Positions 53,881 through 62,639 of a stretch of 64,000 nt of DNA are shown here, piece by piece. The stretch is from the NCBI GenBank assembly GCA_038751255.1, contig JBCDGN010000004.1, forward strand, positions 29,652 to 93,651. Reading direction: 5' to 3'. This DNA comes from JANSYP01 sp038751255. Lineage in GTDB: Bacteria > Pseudomonadota > Alphaproteobacteria > Rhodobacterales > Rhodobacteraceae. How positions within the stretch are numbered: position 1 is the first letter of the stretch; each line of letters begins with the position of its first letter. The notes under the pieces are model-generated. The model searched no databases, was not told where the DNA came from, and was given only the letters and a program-made list of their open reading frames with translations. A program made the translations under genes and the position numbers.

Positions 53881-54414
53881 ATGTCCTCACCCACATTGCT
53901 CGGTTTATGCGGTGCGCTGCGCCGCGGCTCATACAACCGCAAACTGATGCTGGAAGCGGCGAAAATCCATGGCGGTCCTTTTACCGACGCCAATCTGCGA
54001 CTGCCGCTCTATGACGGCGATATAGAGGCGAACGGCGTGCCATCAGAGGTGCAGGTGCTGAGCGATCAAATCGCCGAGGCAGACGGTGTGATCATTATCA
54101 CACCGGAATATAACAAGGCTCTCTCTGGATCACTGAAAAACGCGCTGGATTGGGTCAGCAGAACGAAGCCAAACCCATGGCATAACAAGCCCGTTGTCAT
54201 GATGTCAGCCACAAGCGGACGCTCAGGCGGAGAGCGCGCGCAAACCTCGCTGAGGCTTTGTTTGGCGCCTTTTCGACCGTTGATAATGAATGGGCCGGAA
54301 ATCCTAGTGAGCGGAGCAACCAAAGAGTTCGACGAAAACGGGGCATTGATCAGTGAACGCTATTTGGGTTTGATCTCCCAAAACATGGACCTTTTGAAAC
54401 AGGCGGCCGGCTAG
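53881..54414 (+). CDS. NADPH-dependent FMN reductase family protein
   Basis: 177 residues, flavodoxin-like fold. FMN-binding loop LCGALRRGSYNRKLMLEAA and the second FMN block IITPEYNKALSGSLKNALDWVSR mark the family (azoreductase / chromate reductase-like). Likely reduces quinones or similar compounds with NADPH; substrate unknown. Separate from the cob operon by 137 bp. Confidence 0.9.
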   Translation: MSSPTLLGLCGALRRGSYNRKLMLEAAKIHGGPFTDANLRLPLYDGDIEANGVPSEVQVLSDQIAEADGVIIITPEYNKALSGSLKNALDWVSRTKPNPWHNKPVVMMSATSGRSGGERAQTSLRLCLAPFRPLIMNGPEILVSGATKEFDENGALISERYLGLISQNMDLLKQAAG

Positions 54415-54741
54415 CTGTTGCAAGTCCGGAACTGGTGAGTTTGCAACGATCAGAGAGCTCCGTTCGGGCAGGGCATCGCGCCCCGCCCGAACGGACCGTG
54501 CAGTTGCGCGGTGGCCTGTGGCCAGGGGATGCCACTTGGATCAAAGCAACATGCTTTTTGGGTTGGGATCTCGGACTTTGCAAATCCTGAGACGAGGCAC
54601 GAATGTTTGTCGCCTGCCCACCCAATGGTGGGTCCGGTCGTAGGGGGCTCGATGCCCCCTGCGGACGGCTCTCCCTCGCAAAGCGCACCGCCCAATGGTG
54701 GGCACCTCCGAACGCAGTTGGTGCGCGCAGGAGAGACTTTG
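54415..54741. other. Intergenic region rich in hairpins and a short direct repeat
   Basis: No supported gene. Stems visible: TCCGTTCGGGC (54459-54469) with GCCCGAACGGA (54484-54494); GTGGC (54511) with GCCAC (54531); CCCACC/GGTGGG around CAAT (54617-54632); AGGGGGC/GCCCCCT (54642-54660). CCCAATGGTGGG occurs twice, about 69 bp apart. No T-run follows the stems on either strand. Confidence 0.55.
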
Positions 54742-55782
54742 TCAAAGACTATCTTCCACGCGAAATCCGAAGGGAACCGTGTCCTGCTGCTCCAACAGGA
54801 GCGTTGCCATCACCTCCCCCACCTTGGGAGCCATGCCAAAACCAATCTTGAACCCGCCATTGGCAATGTAACAGTCGCGACGCTTTGGGTGAGGTCCCAG
54901 CATTGGCGCCCGGCTGCGTGCCCTTGGCCGGACTGCGGCCCATTTCTCCAAAACTTCTGCCCCCACGAGTTCTGGACAAACTTCACGCGCCTTTGCGATC
55001 AATGCATCACAGCCTTCATCCGTAGCATGGGGATCACCAAACGCCCTTTCACTGGTGGAGCCAATCGCCGTGGTTCCGTCGCCATGCGGAACGATGTGTA
55101 GCGCATCGGCAAAGACCTGAGACGCTTGAGGCGCGCTATACTTCACCAAGACGGCTTGGCCCTTCACGCCATAGCCAATTAGGCGCTCCAACTCTGCGCT
55201 CAGCGCCAAAAGCCCCTGCCATCCGGTCGCCAGAACCTCTTGTCCTTCGGTCTCAGCCTCTTTCACAATCTCTCCGCCGAGAGTTTCGATGGCCTTTGCG
55301 AGCGCGGCACAGGCGGCCCTTGGATGAATGCGCGCGCTTAAACTGTCGTGGATCAGCCAGCCTGTGGGGCTTGCCGGCAAAAGTCCTTTCGCCTCTTCGC
55401 AAGGGATCACGCGCCAAACCGCTTCGCCCTGCCAGAGCGTTTCGGCACTCTGCGCCCGTGCGCGCGCAAGTTCCAAGCCGCGAGGGTCCAGCACCGGTTG
55501 CACTCGCCCGGTTCGGCAATAACCGGGGTCGGCACCGGATAGCTCCGAGATCTCACGCCAATAATCTTCTGCAGCCAACAAAGCATCCAGCTGAAAGGCT
55601 TTCTTCGCGTTCCAGTTTTCCGGCGTATGCGGGGCTAAGGCCCCCAAGATCCCTCCACTGGCCCCGGCCCCCGGCCCGTTCGGATCGACCACGCGCACCG
55701 TTGCCCCACGACGCAAACAGGCAAAGGCAACTGACAGACCAAAAATGCCCGCCCCGCGCACGGTCACGTCTTTGCTTGCCAA
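54742..55782 (-). CDS. FAD-dependent oxidoreductase of the D-amino acid oxidase family
   Basis: 346 residues with a TTG start at 55782 (a GTG at 55767 is an alternative). FAD-binding Rossmann motif VRGAGIFGLSVAFACLRRGA, then a PGAGASGGILGALAPH segment, and a DAO-type C-terminal part (RPRARSRAPMLGPHP, YIANGGFKIGFGMAP). Such enzymes oxidise amines: glycine oxidase ThiO, or the oxidase half of MnmC. It is divergent from mnmD by only 30 bp, which favours the MnmC(o)-like role. Substrate not proven. Confidence 0.8.
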   Translation of the reverse strand: MASKDVTVRGAGIFGLSVAFACLRRGATVRVVDPNGPGAGASGGILGALAPHTPENWNAKKAFQLDALLAAEDYWREISELSGADPGYCRTGRVQPVLDPRGLELARARAQSAETLWQGEAVWRVIPCEEAKGLLPASPTGWLIHDSLSARIHPRAACAALAKAIETLGGEIVKEAETEGQEVLATGWQGLLALSAELERLIGYGVKGQAVLVKYSAPQASQVFADALHIVPHGDGTTAIGSTSERAFGDPHATDEGCDALIAKAREVCPELVGAEVLEKWAAVRPRARSRAPMLGPHPKRRDCYIANGGFKIGFGMAPKVGEVMATLLLEQQDTVPFGFRVEDSL

Positions 55783-55812
55783 GTTCTCTGCCCTCTGTTC
55801 AGTGTCGCCGAG

Positions 55813-56505
55813 ATGTCCGACCTAGACCAGCCCACACCCGATGACCACACAGCCGCCGTCGTCTTTCGCGACGGTGTTCCGGTGTCTCGGCACTTCGACG
55901 ACCCTTACTACGCGCTGAACAATGGCGCGGCGGAAAGTGCCCATGTCTTTATCGCGGGCAACGATCTGCCACATCGGTTTTACGATGGGTTTCAAATTGC
56001 AGAACTGGGCTTTGGGACCGGTCTCAACTTGCTTGTCACCTTAATGGCTTGGGATCAGTCCGGCCTTGAGGGCCGCTTCGACTATACCAGTTTTGAGGCC
56101 TTCCCAATGACAGCGGCGGATATGACAAACGCTCTCTCCCACGTGGCCATCCCCAAAATTCTGTCCCAAGCGCTGATCGGGGCCGTCGCGCAAGGTCAAA
56201 CCGAGTTTTCTTTGGGACCGGCGGATGTCACGATTGTTTTGGGAGATGCGCGCGCGACGCTGCCTGAATGGACCGGTTGCGCAGACGCCTGGTACCTTGA
56301 TGGGTTTGCGCCCGCTCGAAACCCCGAGCTTTGGCAAGAGGACTTATTACGAGAGGTCGCGGCGCACACCACACCCGGTGGTAGTTTTGCAACCTACACT
56401 GCGGCAGGTGTTGTGCGGCGGGCACTCTCTGAAGCAGGCTTCGACGTCAAACGGCAGACTGGCTTCGGTCGAAAGCGACATATGACCACCGGAACGCTGC
56501 GATGA
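55813..56505 (+). CDS. mnmD: tRNA 5-methylaminomethyl-2-thiouridine methyltransferase MnmD
   Basis: 230 residues. The methyltransferase half of MnmC as a free-standing protein (DUF752). SAM loop FQIAELGFGTGLNLLVTLMAW, acidic strand TSFEAFP and the family block DAWYLDGFAPARNPELWQEDLL. It methylates nm5s2U to mnm5s2U at the wobble position of some tRNAs. The N-terminal DDPYYALNNGAAESAHVFIAGNDLP matches in shortened form. Overlaps the EamA gene by 4 bp. Confidence 0.9.
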   Translation: MSDLDQPTPDDHTAAVVFRDGVPVSRHFDDPYYALNNGAAESAHVFIAGNDLPHRFYDGFQIAELGFGTGLNLLVTLMAWDQSGLEGRFDYTSFEAFPMTAADMTNALSHVAIPKILSQALIGAVAQGQTEFSLGPADVTIVLGDARATLPEWTGCADAWYLDGFAPARNPELWQEDLLREVAAHTTPGGSFATYTAAGVVRRALSEAGFDVKRQTGFGRKRHMTTGTLR

Positions 56506-57374
56506 GCGCAGCGGATAACACCCTCCGCGGTATCGCCTTTATGATCGCCACCACACTGATTTTCGGCCTGCAAGACGCCGTGACCCGTTACCTGGCGGGC
56601 AAGTACGGCGTGCTCATGATCGTGATGGTACGCTACTGGATTTTCGGTTTGTTTGTGGTCTGGCTTGCCATCCGACAGAGCGGCAGCATTCGCCAGGCTG
56701 CGCGCACCAGCTTTCCGCGAATACAGATCCTGCGTGGATTGCTTCTGGTCATCGAGATCTGCGTGATGGTCTGGTCCTTCGTGCTATTGGGCCTGGTCGA
56801 GACCCACGCGGTCTTCATTTGCTATCCTTTGATCGTAGCTGCCTTATCGGGCCCAATCTTGGGAGAAAACGTTGGGTGGCGTCGCTGGTTCGCCATCAGC
56901 ATTGGGTTTTTGGGTGTTCTTTTGATCCTGCGCCCGGGGTTCGCCGTGTTCGATCCGCTGGCAATCGTCCCGTTTTTAGCGGCCAGCCTGTTTGCGATCT
57001 ATAGTCTTCTAACCCGATTTGTTTCTAGAAAGGACGATGCCGCGACGAGCTTTTTCTGGACCGGCACGGTCGGTGCCTGTGCAGCAACTTTGATAGGCGT
57101 ATCGCACTGGTCCCCGATGGGTGTGGGCGATTGGGGCTGGATGGCGGTGCTGAGTGGCTGTGCCCTTCTGGGTCATTGGTTTTTGATCAAAGCCTATGAA
57201 GCTGCGGAGGCCAGCGCCGTTCAACCCTTTGCCTATCTGCAACTCGTCTGGGGCACGATCCTCGGTGTCAGCATGTTCAACGAGGTGGTTGAGATCCCTG
57301 TGGCAGCTGGGGCTGCGATCATCCTTGCGGCGGGGCTTTTCACGTTTTGGCGCGAGCGTCGCACAAAAAACTAA
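56502..57374 (+). CDS. EamA/DMT-family transporter
   Basis: 290 residues with ten predicted helices in two EamA repeats (about 10-140 and 150-285). Motifs: FGLQDAVTRYLAGKYG, YPLIVAALSGPILGENVGWRRW and AVQPFAYLQLVWGTILGVSMFNEV. Substrate unknown; drug, metabolite and amino acid exporters share this fold. Start overlaps the mnmD stop by 4 bp. Confidence 0.9.
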   Translation: MSAADNTLRGIAFMIATTLIFGLQDAVTRYLAGKYGVLMIVMVRYWIFGLFVVWLAIRQSGSIRQAARTSFPRIQILRGLLLVIEICVMVWSFVLLGLVETHAVFICYPLIVAALSGPILGENVGWRRWFAISIGFLGVLLILRPGFAVFDPLAIVPFLAASLFAIYSLLTRFVSRKDDAATSFFWTGTVGACAATLIGVSHWSPMGVGDWGWMAVLSGCALLGHWFLIKAYEAAEASAVQPFAYLQLVWGTILGVSMFNEVVEIPVAAGAAIILAAGLFTFWRERRTKN

Positions 57375-57466
57375 GCTGAAATATCGCACACGCAGACTTG
57401 TGCCCTATGTTGCTAAGCATGTGCTATTCTGTCGCATGTGCCTCTGGTCAACGCTTGGGAGCTGAA

Positions 57467-58333
57467 ATGGTTAAAACAATAGGAAATCCGCTGACATGGA
57501 GCGCCGAAGCGCTTGGTGCGGCGGGCGGTTATTTGGCCGACACAACGGGCCGGATTGTGGGGGAAGAGGCGAACAAGCCCCCTTCCCTCCGGGACATGAG
57601 TTTAGACGATATCCGAGAGGCATTGAAAAAAGGCTTTGAGGATTTCACCGCTCTGCGCAGCGATGTGATATTCATCGTGATCCTCTACCCCATTATTGGG
57701 ATTTGCTTGGCAGTTTTCGCTTTCAATACAGAGCTTGCCCCCTACTTATTTCCAATCGCTTCCGGTTTTGCCCTGATCGGACCCATCGCTGCGGTTGGCC
57801 TTTATGAGATGAGCCGACGGCGCGAAGTGGGGCTTGAAACCGATTGGCGAGATGCCTTCACACCTTTCAAATCCTCAGCGCTAGGGCCGCTAGTGGTCAT
57901 AGGTGTCTATCTTGTGACGCTGTTTTCGCTTTGGCTTGTGTTAGCAGGACTGATTTTTTCCCTCACGATGGGCTCTGCGGCTCCTGAAGGGGTCCTGTCC
58001 TTCTTTCAAAGCGTTCTGACATCCCCCCAAGGCTGGGCGATGATTTTGCTCGGCATCCCTGTTGGAGCTATTTTTGCAGCGGTGGTGTTGGCGTCTACGG
58101 TTGTCTCGATCCCGCTCATACTAGACCGAGAGATCGGGGTGGTACAGGCGGTCATCACTTCGATCCGTGTGACGCTGAAGAACCCTTATGTGGTCGGCAC
58201 CTGGGGTGTGATCGTCGCCGCTTTTCTGCTGTTGGGCTCTTTGCCCCTGTTCCTAGGTTTGATCGTCGTGATGCCGGTTCTGGGTCACGCCAGTTGGCAT
58301 CTGTTCCGGCGCGCCATCGAACCAATTGGTTAA
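57467..58333 (+). CDS. DUF2189 family inner membrane protein
   Basis: 288 residues from the ATG at 57467 with GGGAG upstream; the ORF start at 57398 adds 23 residues lacking family features. Hydrophilic N-terminus (LRDMSLDDIREALKKGFEDF), then about six helices including DVIFIVILYPIIGICLAVFAF and YEMSRRREVGLETDWRDAFTPF loop. This order fits DUF2189. Function unknown. Confidence 0.85.
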   Translation: MVKTIGNPLTWSAEALGAAGGYLADTTGRIVGEEANKPPSLRDMSLDDIREALKKGFEDFTALRSDVIFIVILYPIIGICLAVFAFNTELAPYLFPIASGFALIGPIAAVGLYEMSRRREVGLETDWRDAFTPFKSSALGPLVVIGVYLVTLFSLWLVLAGLIFSLTMGSAAPEGVLSFFQSVLTSPQGWAMILLGIPVGAIFAAVVLASTVVSIPLILDREIGVVQAVITSIRVTLKNPYVVGTWGVIVAAFLLLGSLPLFLGLIVVMPVLGHASWHLFRRAIEPIG

Positions 58334-58389
58334 GCTTTCATATGCTCACCGGTTCGGCGTCTGAGAAGGCGCCGGGCGGAACACCTCGA

Positions 58390-58421
58390 TTTCTTAGAAA
58401 GCCCTTTTCAAGGGCAAGAAA
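58390..58421 (+). promoter_or_regulatory. Stem-loop in the rpsO leader
   Basis: TTTCTT (58390-58395) pairs with AAGAAA (58416-58421), and GCCCTT (58401-58406) with AAGGGC (58410-58415) around a TTC loop; AGAAA forms a one-sided bulge. It lies about 105 bases before the rpsO ATG. S15 often controls its own mRNA, but this could equally be the end of the DUF2189 transcript. Confidence 0.45.
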
Positions 58422-58526
58422 TTCCACTATGCGCCCGCATCTGGCCTGAAAATAGGCCGAGACCTCCAAGGGCCCTGCTGGACGACATCCCGGCTTGCGC
58501 CATCACCTCAAGCCAAGGAGACCCCG

Positions 58527-58796
58527 ATGTCGATCACTGCCGAAGACAAAGCCCGTCTTATCAAAGAATACGCGACCAAAGATGGCGATACCGGATCGCC
58601 AGAGGTTCAGGTCGCGATCCTGTCCTCTCGGATCTCGACGCTGACCGAGCACTTCAAGACCCACGCGAAGGACAACCACTCGCGTCGTGGCCTTTTGAAA
58701 CTGGTGGCACAGCGCCGCAAACTGCTGGACTATCTCAACGACAAAGACGCCGGTCGTTACCAAGAGCTCATCAAGCGCCTCGGCCTGCGCCGCTAA
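58527..58796 (+). CDS. rpsO: 30S ribosomal protein S15
   Basis: 89 residues, exact family length, with a CAAGGAG site before the ATG. Binds 16S rRNA early in small-subunit assembly. Contains GDTGSPEVQVAILSSRISTLTEHFKTH and DNHSRRGLLKLVAQRRKLLDYL. In most bacteria pnp follows directly; here a TetR/SDR pair stands between. Confidence 0.97.
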   Translation: MSITAEDKARLIKEYATKDGDTGSPEVQVAILSSRISTLTEHFKTHAKDNHSRRGLLKLVAQRRKLLDYLNDKDAGRYQELIKRLGLRR

Positions 58797-58812
58797 TCTC
58801 GATCAGTGAGAC

Positions 58813-58844
58813 ATCGGCGCGTGGGATTTGGCGCGCCGATTTAG
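58813..58844 (+). terminator. Probable weak intrinsic terminator of rpsO
   Basis: ATCGGCGCG (58813-58821) pairs with CGCGCCGAT (58832-58840), a 9-bp GC-rich stem with a 10-nt loop, followed by TT only. It begins 17 bp after the rpsO stop codon and touches the end of the convergent tetR gene. Confidence 0.6.
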
Positions 58845-59395
58845 CATCTGCATCCCATCGGCACGTTGAGCGACGCGCCGAATAGCGCGCGTAGTTGGGC
58901 TTCATACTTTGGGGTGTGATGGGGTGCGATGCCCTTTAGCTGCATCGCCTTTTCTGCGACCATCAATCCAAACAGCGCGGCACTCAGCACTGCGGCGCGA
59001 CCGGGATCCCCCATGATTTGTTCGATCGGGGCCTGCCATTTCTGGCGATAGAGGTCGTGGACGACAGCACCAACCTCAAAATCGCCTGCATTGGCAATGA
59101 TCATGTTTATTTCCGAGGGTTCATTGGGCAAGCGTGGCTTTTCGATGAACATCTTTACCAGACAATCGATCAGGTGTTCGGGCCCGTCGAAATCGGCCGC
59201 ATCCAGTGCAGGAAGAAGATCCATCGTTGCATCAAAGAGCCCCCGCTTAGAGCCAAAATAGCGTGAAATCAGAGCGATATCCGCAGAACTTTCACGGGCA
59301 ATATCGCGCACAGTCACATTGGAGAAGCCGCGTGTCCAAAATAGTCGTTTGCCCGCAAAGAGCAGCTTGTCGCGGGTGCTTTCAGTCTCGATCAT
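58841..59395 (-). CDS. TetR-family transcriptional regulator
   Basis: 184 residues. N-terminal helix-turn-helix (RDKLLFAGKRLFWTRGFSNVTVRDIARESSADIALISRYFGSKRGLF, in pieces VTVRDIARESSAD and SRYFGSKRGLF), then an alpha-helical ligand domain. Two copies of a 16-bp operator-like sequence lie between it and the divergent SDR gene, so it probably represses both. Ligand unknown. Confidence 0.92.
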   Translation of the reverse strand: MIETESTRDKLLFAGKRLFWTRGFSNVTVRDIARESSADIALISRYFGSKRGLFDATMDLLPALDAADFDGPEHLIDCLVKMFIEKPRLPNEPSEINMIIANAGDFEVGAVVHDLYRQKWQAPIEQIMGDPGRAAVLSAALFGLMVAEKAMQLKGIAPHHTPKYEAQLRALFGASLNVPMGCRC

Positions 59396-59424
59396 GGCGC
59401 CAACGTAAAACTTGAAAAAACGAA

Positions 59425-59440
59425 GTCAACAAGCGTTGAC
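59425..59440. promoter_or_regulatory. TetR operator copy 1
   Basis: GTCAACAAGCGTTGAC, with inverted arms GTCAAC and GTTGAC. It lies 30 bp upstream of the tetR start. An identical copy is 44 bp away. The right arm contains TTGACA, which could also serve as a -35 element. Confidence 0.75.
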
Positions 59441-59468
59441 ATGTTAAAATCGCGCTCCTAACTGGGAA

Positions 59469-59484
59469 GTCAACAAGCGTTGAC
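59469..59484. promoter_or_regulatory. TetR operator copy 2
   Basis: Same GTCAACAAGCGTTGAC as copy 1, centred 44 bp further and ending 20 bp before the SDR start codon at 59504. Shared flanks AAGTCAACAAGCGTTGACA extend the identity to 19 bp or so. Confidence 0.75.
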
Positions 59485-59503
59485 AACTCAACAGGAGACC
59501 CCA

Positions 59504-60280
59504 ATGGCAAATACAGCTCTCATCACCGGTGCTTCGGCAGGACTTGGTACCGAATTCGCCCGTTATCACGCCTCAAAGGGCGGTGATTTGATCATCGTCG
59601 CGCGCCGCGCGGAGTCGCTTGAGGCGCTCAAGACCGAGATTGAAGGCAAGCACAACGTCACTGTTCATGTCATCGCGATGGATCTGGCCCAAGCCGATGC
59701 GCCAGAGAAGCTCTATGAGGCGGTCAAAGCACTCGGGCTCGACGTGAAGATCCTGATCAACAACGCTGGTTTTGGCGGGCACGGAATTCACACAGAACGC
59801 TCGCTGGAAGATGAACGAGCGATGATCAGCCTGAACGTCACCACGCTTGTCGGCCTTACGCATCTTTTCGCCAAAGACATGGTCGCCTCAGGCGGTGGTA
59901 AAATCCTGCAAGTGGGCTCTACCGCTGGTTTTCTGCCCGGACCGAACCAAGCTGTCTATTTTGCCACAAAAGCGTTTGTGAACTCCTTTAGCCAGGCGAT
60001 TGACCAAGAATTGCGCGACAAAGGTGTAACCTCCACAGTGCTTGCACCGGGCTACGTGGAGACCGAATTCGCCAAAGCGGCCAATCTTGAAGGGACCACC
60101 ATGGTCAAAAGAGGCGGCGCGACGGCCAAGGACGTGGCCAAGATCGGCTATGATGCCATGATGGACGGCAAGCTGGTCACGATCAACGACAAGGCGCTTA
60201 GTCTTATGCTCAATTGGGTCGCCCCTTTGATGCCCCGCCGCCAAGCGTTGAAAATGATGCAAAACATGCAGGCGAAGTAA
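59504..60280 (+). CDS. Short-chain dehydrogenase/reductase (SDR)
   Basis: 258 residues from the ATG at 59504 with CAGGAGA upstream; the ORF start at 59480 lies in operator copy 2. Classical SDR: TGASAGLGTEFARYHA cofactor loop, LINNAGFGG, catalytic Ser in LQVGSTAGFLPGPNQAVYFATKAFVNSF with the Y-x-x-x-K pair (YFATK), and PGYVETEFAK. Ends with a PLMPRRQALKMMQ segment common in acyl/short lipid-type SDRs. Substrate unknown. Divergent partner of tetR. Confidence 0.92.
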   Translation: MANTALITGASAGLGTEFARYHASKGGDLIIVARRAESLEALKTEIEGKHNVTVHVIAMDLAQADAPEKLYEAVKALGLDVKILINNAGFGGHGIHTERSLEDERAMISLNVTTLVGLTHLFAKDMVASGGGKILQVGSTAGFLPGPNQAVYFATKAFVNSFSQAIDQELRDKGVTSTVLAPGYVETEFAKAANLEGTTMVKRGGATAKDVAKIGYDAMMDGKLVTINDKALSLMLNWVAPLMPRRQALKMMQNMQAK

Positions 60281-60478
60281 ATTGGACGATGACAAAACAG
60301 GGGAAAGCATCCTCCGCGTAACCGCTTTGCTTTCCCGACAAAACTCTGTATGAGCCCGGCATCTGAGACGTGACGCTCTGACCCCGGCGCATGGCACGAT
60401 ATGGGGTCGGCGGCAATGGGGCCGCCACGAAACAGGAGACCCGGGAGGGCCCGGGAGTGCTCCTCATAGGATGCAATG

Positions 60479-62617
60479 ATGTTCGAAGAAGTGAAAAAAT
60501 CGATCCAGTGGGGCGATGAAACGCTGGCGCTGGAAACCGGGAAAGTTGCGCGTCAAGCCGATGGCACCGTGATCGCCACCCTCGGCGAAACCAGCGTGAT
60601 GGCGAATGTAACCTTCGCCAAAGCCGCAAAAGAAGGTCAGGATTTCTTTCCGCTGACCGTCCACTATCAGGAAAAATACTATGCCGCTGGGAAGATCCCA
60701 GGCGGCTTCTTTAAGCGCGAGGCGCGGCCGACCGAAAAGGAAACGTTGACCGCACGTCTGATCGACCGACCGATCCGGCCGCTTTTCGTGCCAGGCTTCA
60801 AACACGAAGTCTTGGTGATGTGCACGGTGCTCAGCCATGACTTGGTCAATGACCCCGATATCGTTGCGATGATTGCGGCCTCTGCGGCGCTGACGATCTC
60901 GGGCGTGCCGTTCATGGGACCGGTCGCCGGTGCGCGCGTAGGCTATGTCAATGGCGCCTATGTGCTGAACCCCGCTGTGGATGACATGGATGAGTTGCGC
61001 ACCAAGCCCGAGCAGCGGCTCGACCTTGTGGTCGCGGGCACGCGTGACGCGGTGATGATGGTCGAGTCGGAAGCTTATGAGCTTTCAGAGGCCGAAATGC
61101 TCGGCGCTGTCACCTTCGCCCATGAAGCCTTAAAGCCAGTAATTGATCTGATTGTCGCTTTGGCAGAAGAAGCCGCCAAGGAGCCTTTCAACTATCAGCC
61201 GCCGGACTACTCCGATCTTTATGCTGCTGTGAAAGCAGCCGGTGAAGATCAGATGCGCGCTGCCTTTAATCTGACCGATAAGCAGGAACGGACGACCGCG
61301 ATCTCTGCGGCGAGGGAGGCGATCATCTCGGCTCTGAGCGAAGAGCAGCGCGAAGACGCCAATCTGGGCTCAGCGTTTAAGAAACTGGAGTCTTCGATCC
61401 TCCGCGGCGATATCATCTCTGGCGGTGCACGGATCGATGGGCGCGCCCGCGATCAGGTCCGGGGAATTGTCTCAGAGGTTGGTATTCTACCGCGGACCCA
61501 TGGCTCTGCGCTCTTTACCCGCGGCGAGACCCAGGGGCTGGTGGTTACAACGCTCGGCACCGGAGATGATGAGCAAATCATCGATGCGCTTCACGGCAAT
61601 TTCCGGTCTAATTTCCTTCTGCACTATAACTTCCCACCTTACTCGGTTGGCGAAGTTGGACGCGTGGGCTCTCCGGGACGTCGAGAGATCGGCCATGGGA
61701 AACTCGCATGGCGTGCATTGCAAGCGGTACTGCCGGCGGCAACCGATTTCCCCTACACCATTCGCGTGGTGTCGGAAATCACCGAGTCCAACGGGTCTTC
61801 TTCGATGGCCTCGGTCTGTGGCGGATCGCTCAGCATGATGGACGCAGGTGTCCCGCTGAAAGCGCCGGTTGCCGGTGTGGCCATGGGTCTGATCCTGGAA
61901 GACGACGGCCAATTCGCAGTGCTGACCGATATTCTGGGCGACGAAGACCATCTTGGCGATATGGATTTCAAAGTTGCCGGGACCGAAAACGGCATCACTT
62001 CGCTGCAGATGGACATCAAGGTCGCCGGTATCACGCCTGCGATTATGGAACAGGCACTGGCACAGGCCAAAGAAGGCCGGATGCACATTTTGGGCGAGAT
62101 GTCCAAAGCGCTGAGCGAGGGCCGGTCAGAGTTCTCGGCGCACGCGCCGCGGATCGAGACCATGACTGTCCCCACCGATAAGATCCGTGAAGTGATTGGC
62201 TCGGGCGGTAAGGTGATCCGCGAAATCGTGGAAACCTCTGGTGCGAAGGTCGATATTAGCGACGACGGCACTATCAAGATCGCCTCTGCCAATGCCGAAA
62301 GCATCCAAAAAGCCTATGACATGATCCACTCGATCGTGGCGGAGCCCGAAGAAGGCAAGATTTACAAAGGCAAAGTGGTCAAGATCGTCGATTTCGGCGC
62401 CTTTGTGAATTTCTTCGGCAAGCGCGATGGATTGGTCCATGTCAGCCAAATCGAAAACCGTCGGTTGAACCACCCTTCTGACGTGCTCAAAGAGGGCCAA
62501 GAGGTCTGGGTGAAGCTGCTTGTTTTTGATGATCGCGGCAAGGAGCGCCTATCTATGAAAGTCGTGGATCAGAACAGCGGCCAAGAAGCGGCGAAAGAAG
62601 AAGCGACCGCTGACTAA
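60479..62617 (+). CDS. pnp: Polyribonucleotide nucleotidyltransferase (PNPase)
   Basis: 712 residues from the ATG at 60479 (MFEEVKKSIQWGDETLALE); the ATG one codon upstream is closer than ideal to its AGGA. Phosphorolytic 3'-5' RNA degradation. Two RNase PH-like halves (about 12-220 and 320-550; FFPLTVHYQEKYYAAGKIPGGFFKRE and DMDFKVAGTENGITSLQMDIKVAGI in shortened form), a KH domain (about 562-620, IREVIGSGGKVIREI) and an S1 domain (about 627-700, GKVVKIVDFGAFVNF). All normal. Confidence 0.97.
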   Translation: MFEEVKKSIQWGDETLALETGKVARQADGTVIATLGETSVMANVTFAKAAKEGQDFFPLTVHYQEKYYAAGKIPGGFFKREARPTEKETLTARLIDRPIRPLFVPGFKHEVLVMCTVLSHDLVNDPDIVAMIAASAALTISGVPFMGPVAGARVGYVNGAYVLNPAVDDMDELRTKPEQRLDLVVAGTRDAVMMVESEAYELSEAEMLGAVTFAHEALKPVIDLIVALAEEAAKEPFNYQPPDYSDLYAAVKAAGEDQMRAAFNLTDKQERTTAISAAREAIISALSEEQREDANLGSAFKKLESSILRGDIISGGARIDGRARDQVRGIVSEVGILPRTHGSALFTRGETQGLVVTTLGTGDDEQIIDALHGNFRSNFLLHYNFPPYSVGEVGRVGSPGRREIGHGKLAWRALQAVLPAATDFPYTIRVVSEITESNGSSSMASVCGGSLSMMDAGVPLKAPVAGVAMGLILEDDGQFAVLTDILGDEDHLGDMDFKVAGTENGITSLQMDIKVAGITPAIMEQALAQAKEGRMHILGEMSKALSEGRSEFSAHAPRIETMTVPTDKIREVIGSGGKVIREIVETSGAKVDISDDGTIKIASANAESIQKAYDMIHSIVAEPEEGKIYKGKVVKIVDFGAFVNFFGKRDGLVHVSQIENRRLNHPSDVLKEGQEVWVKLLVFDDRGKERLSMKVVDQNSGQEAAKEEATAD

Positions 62618-62639
62618 GACGAGGTTGACGTCAGACATC

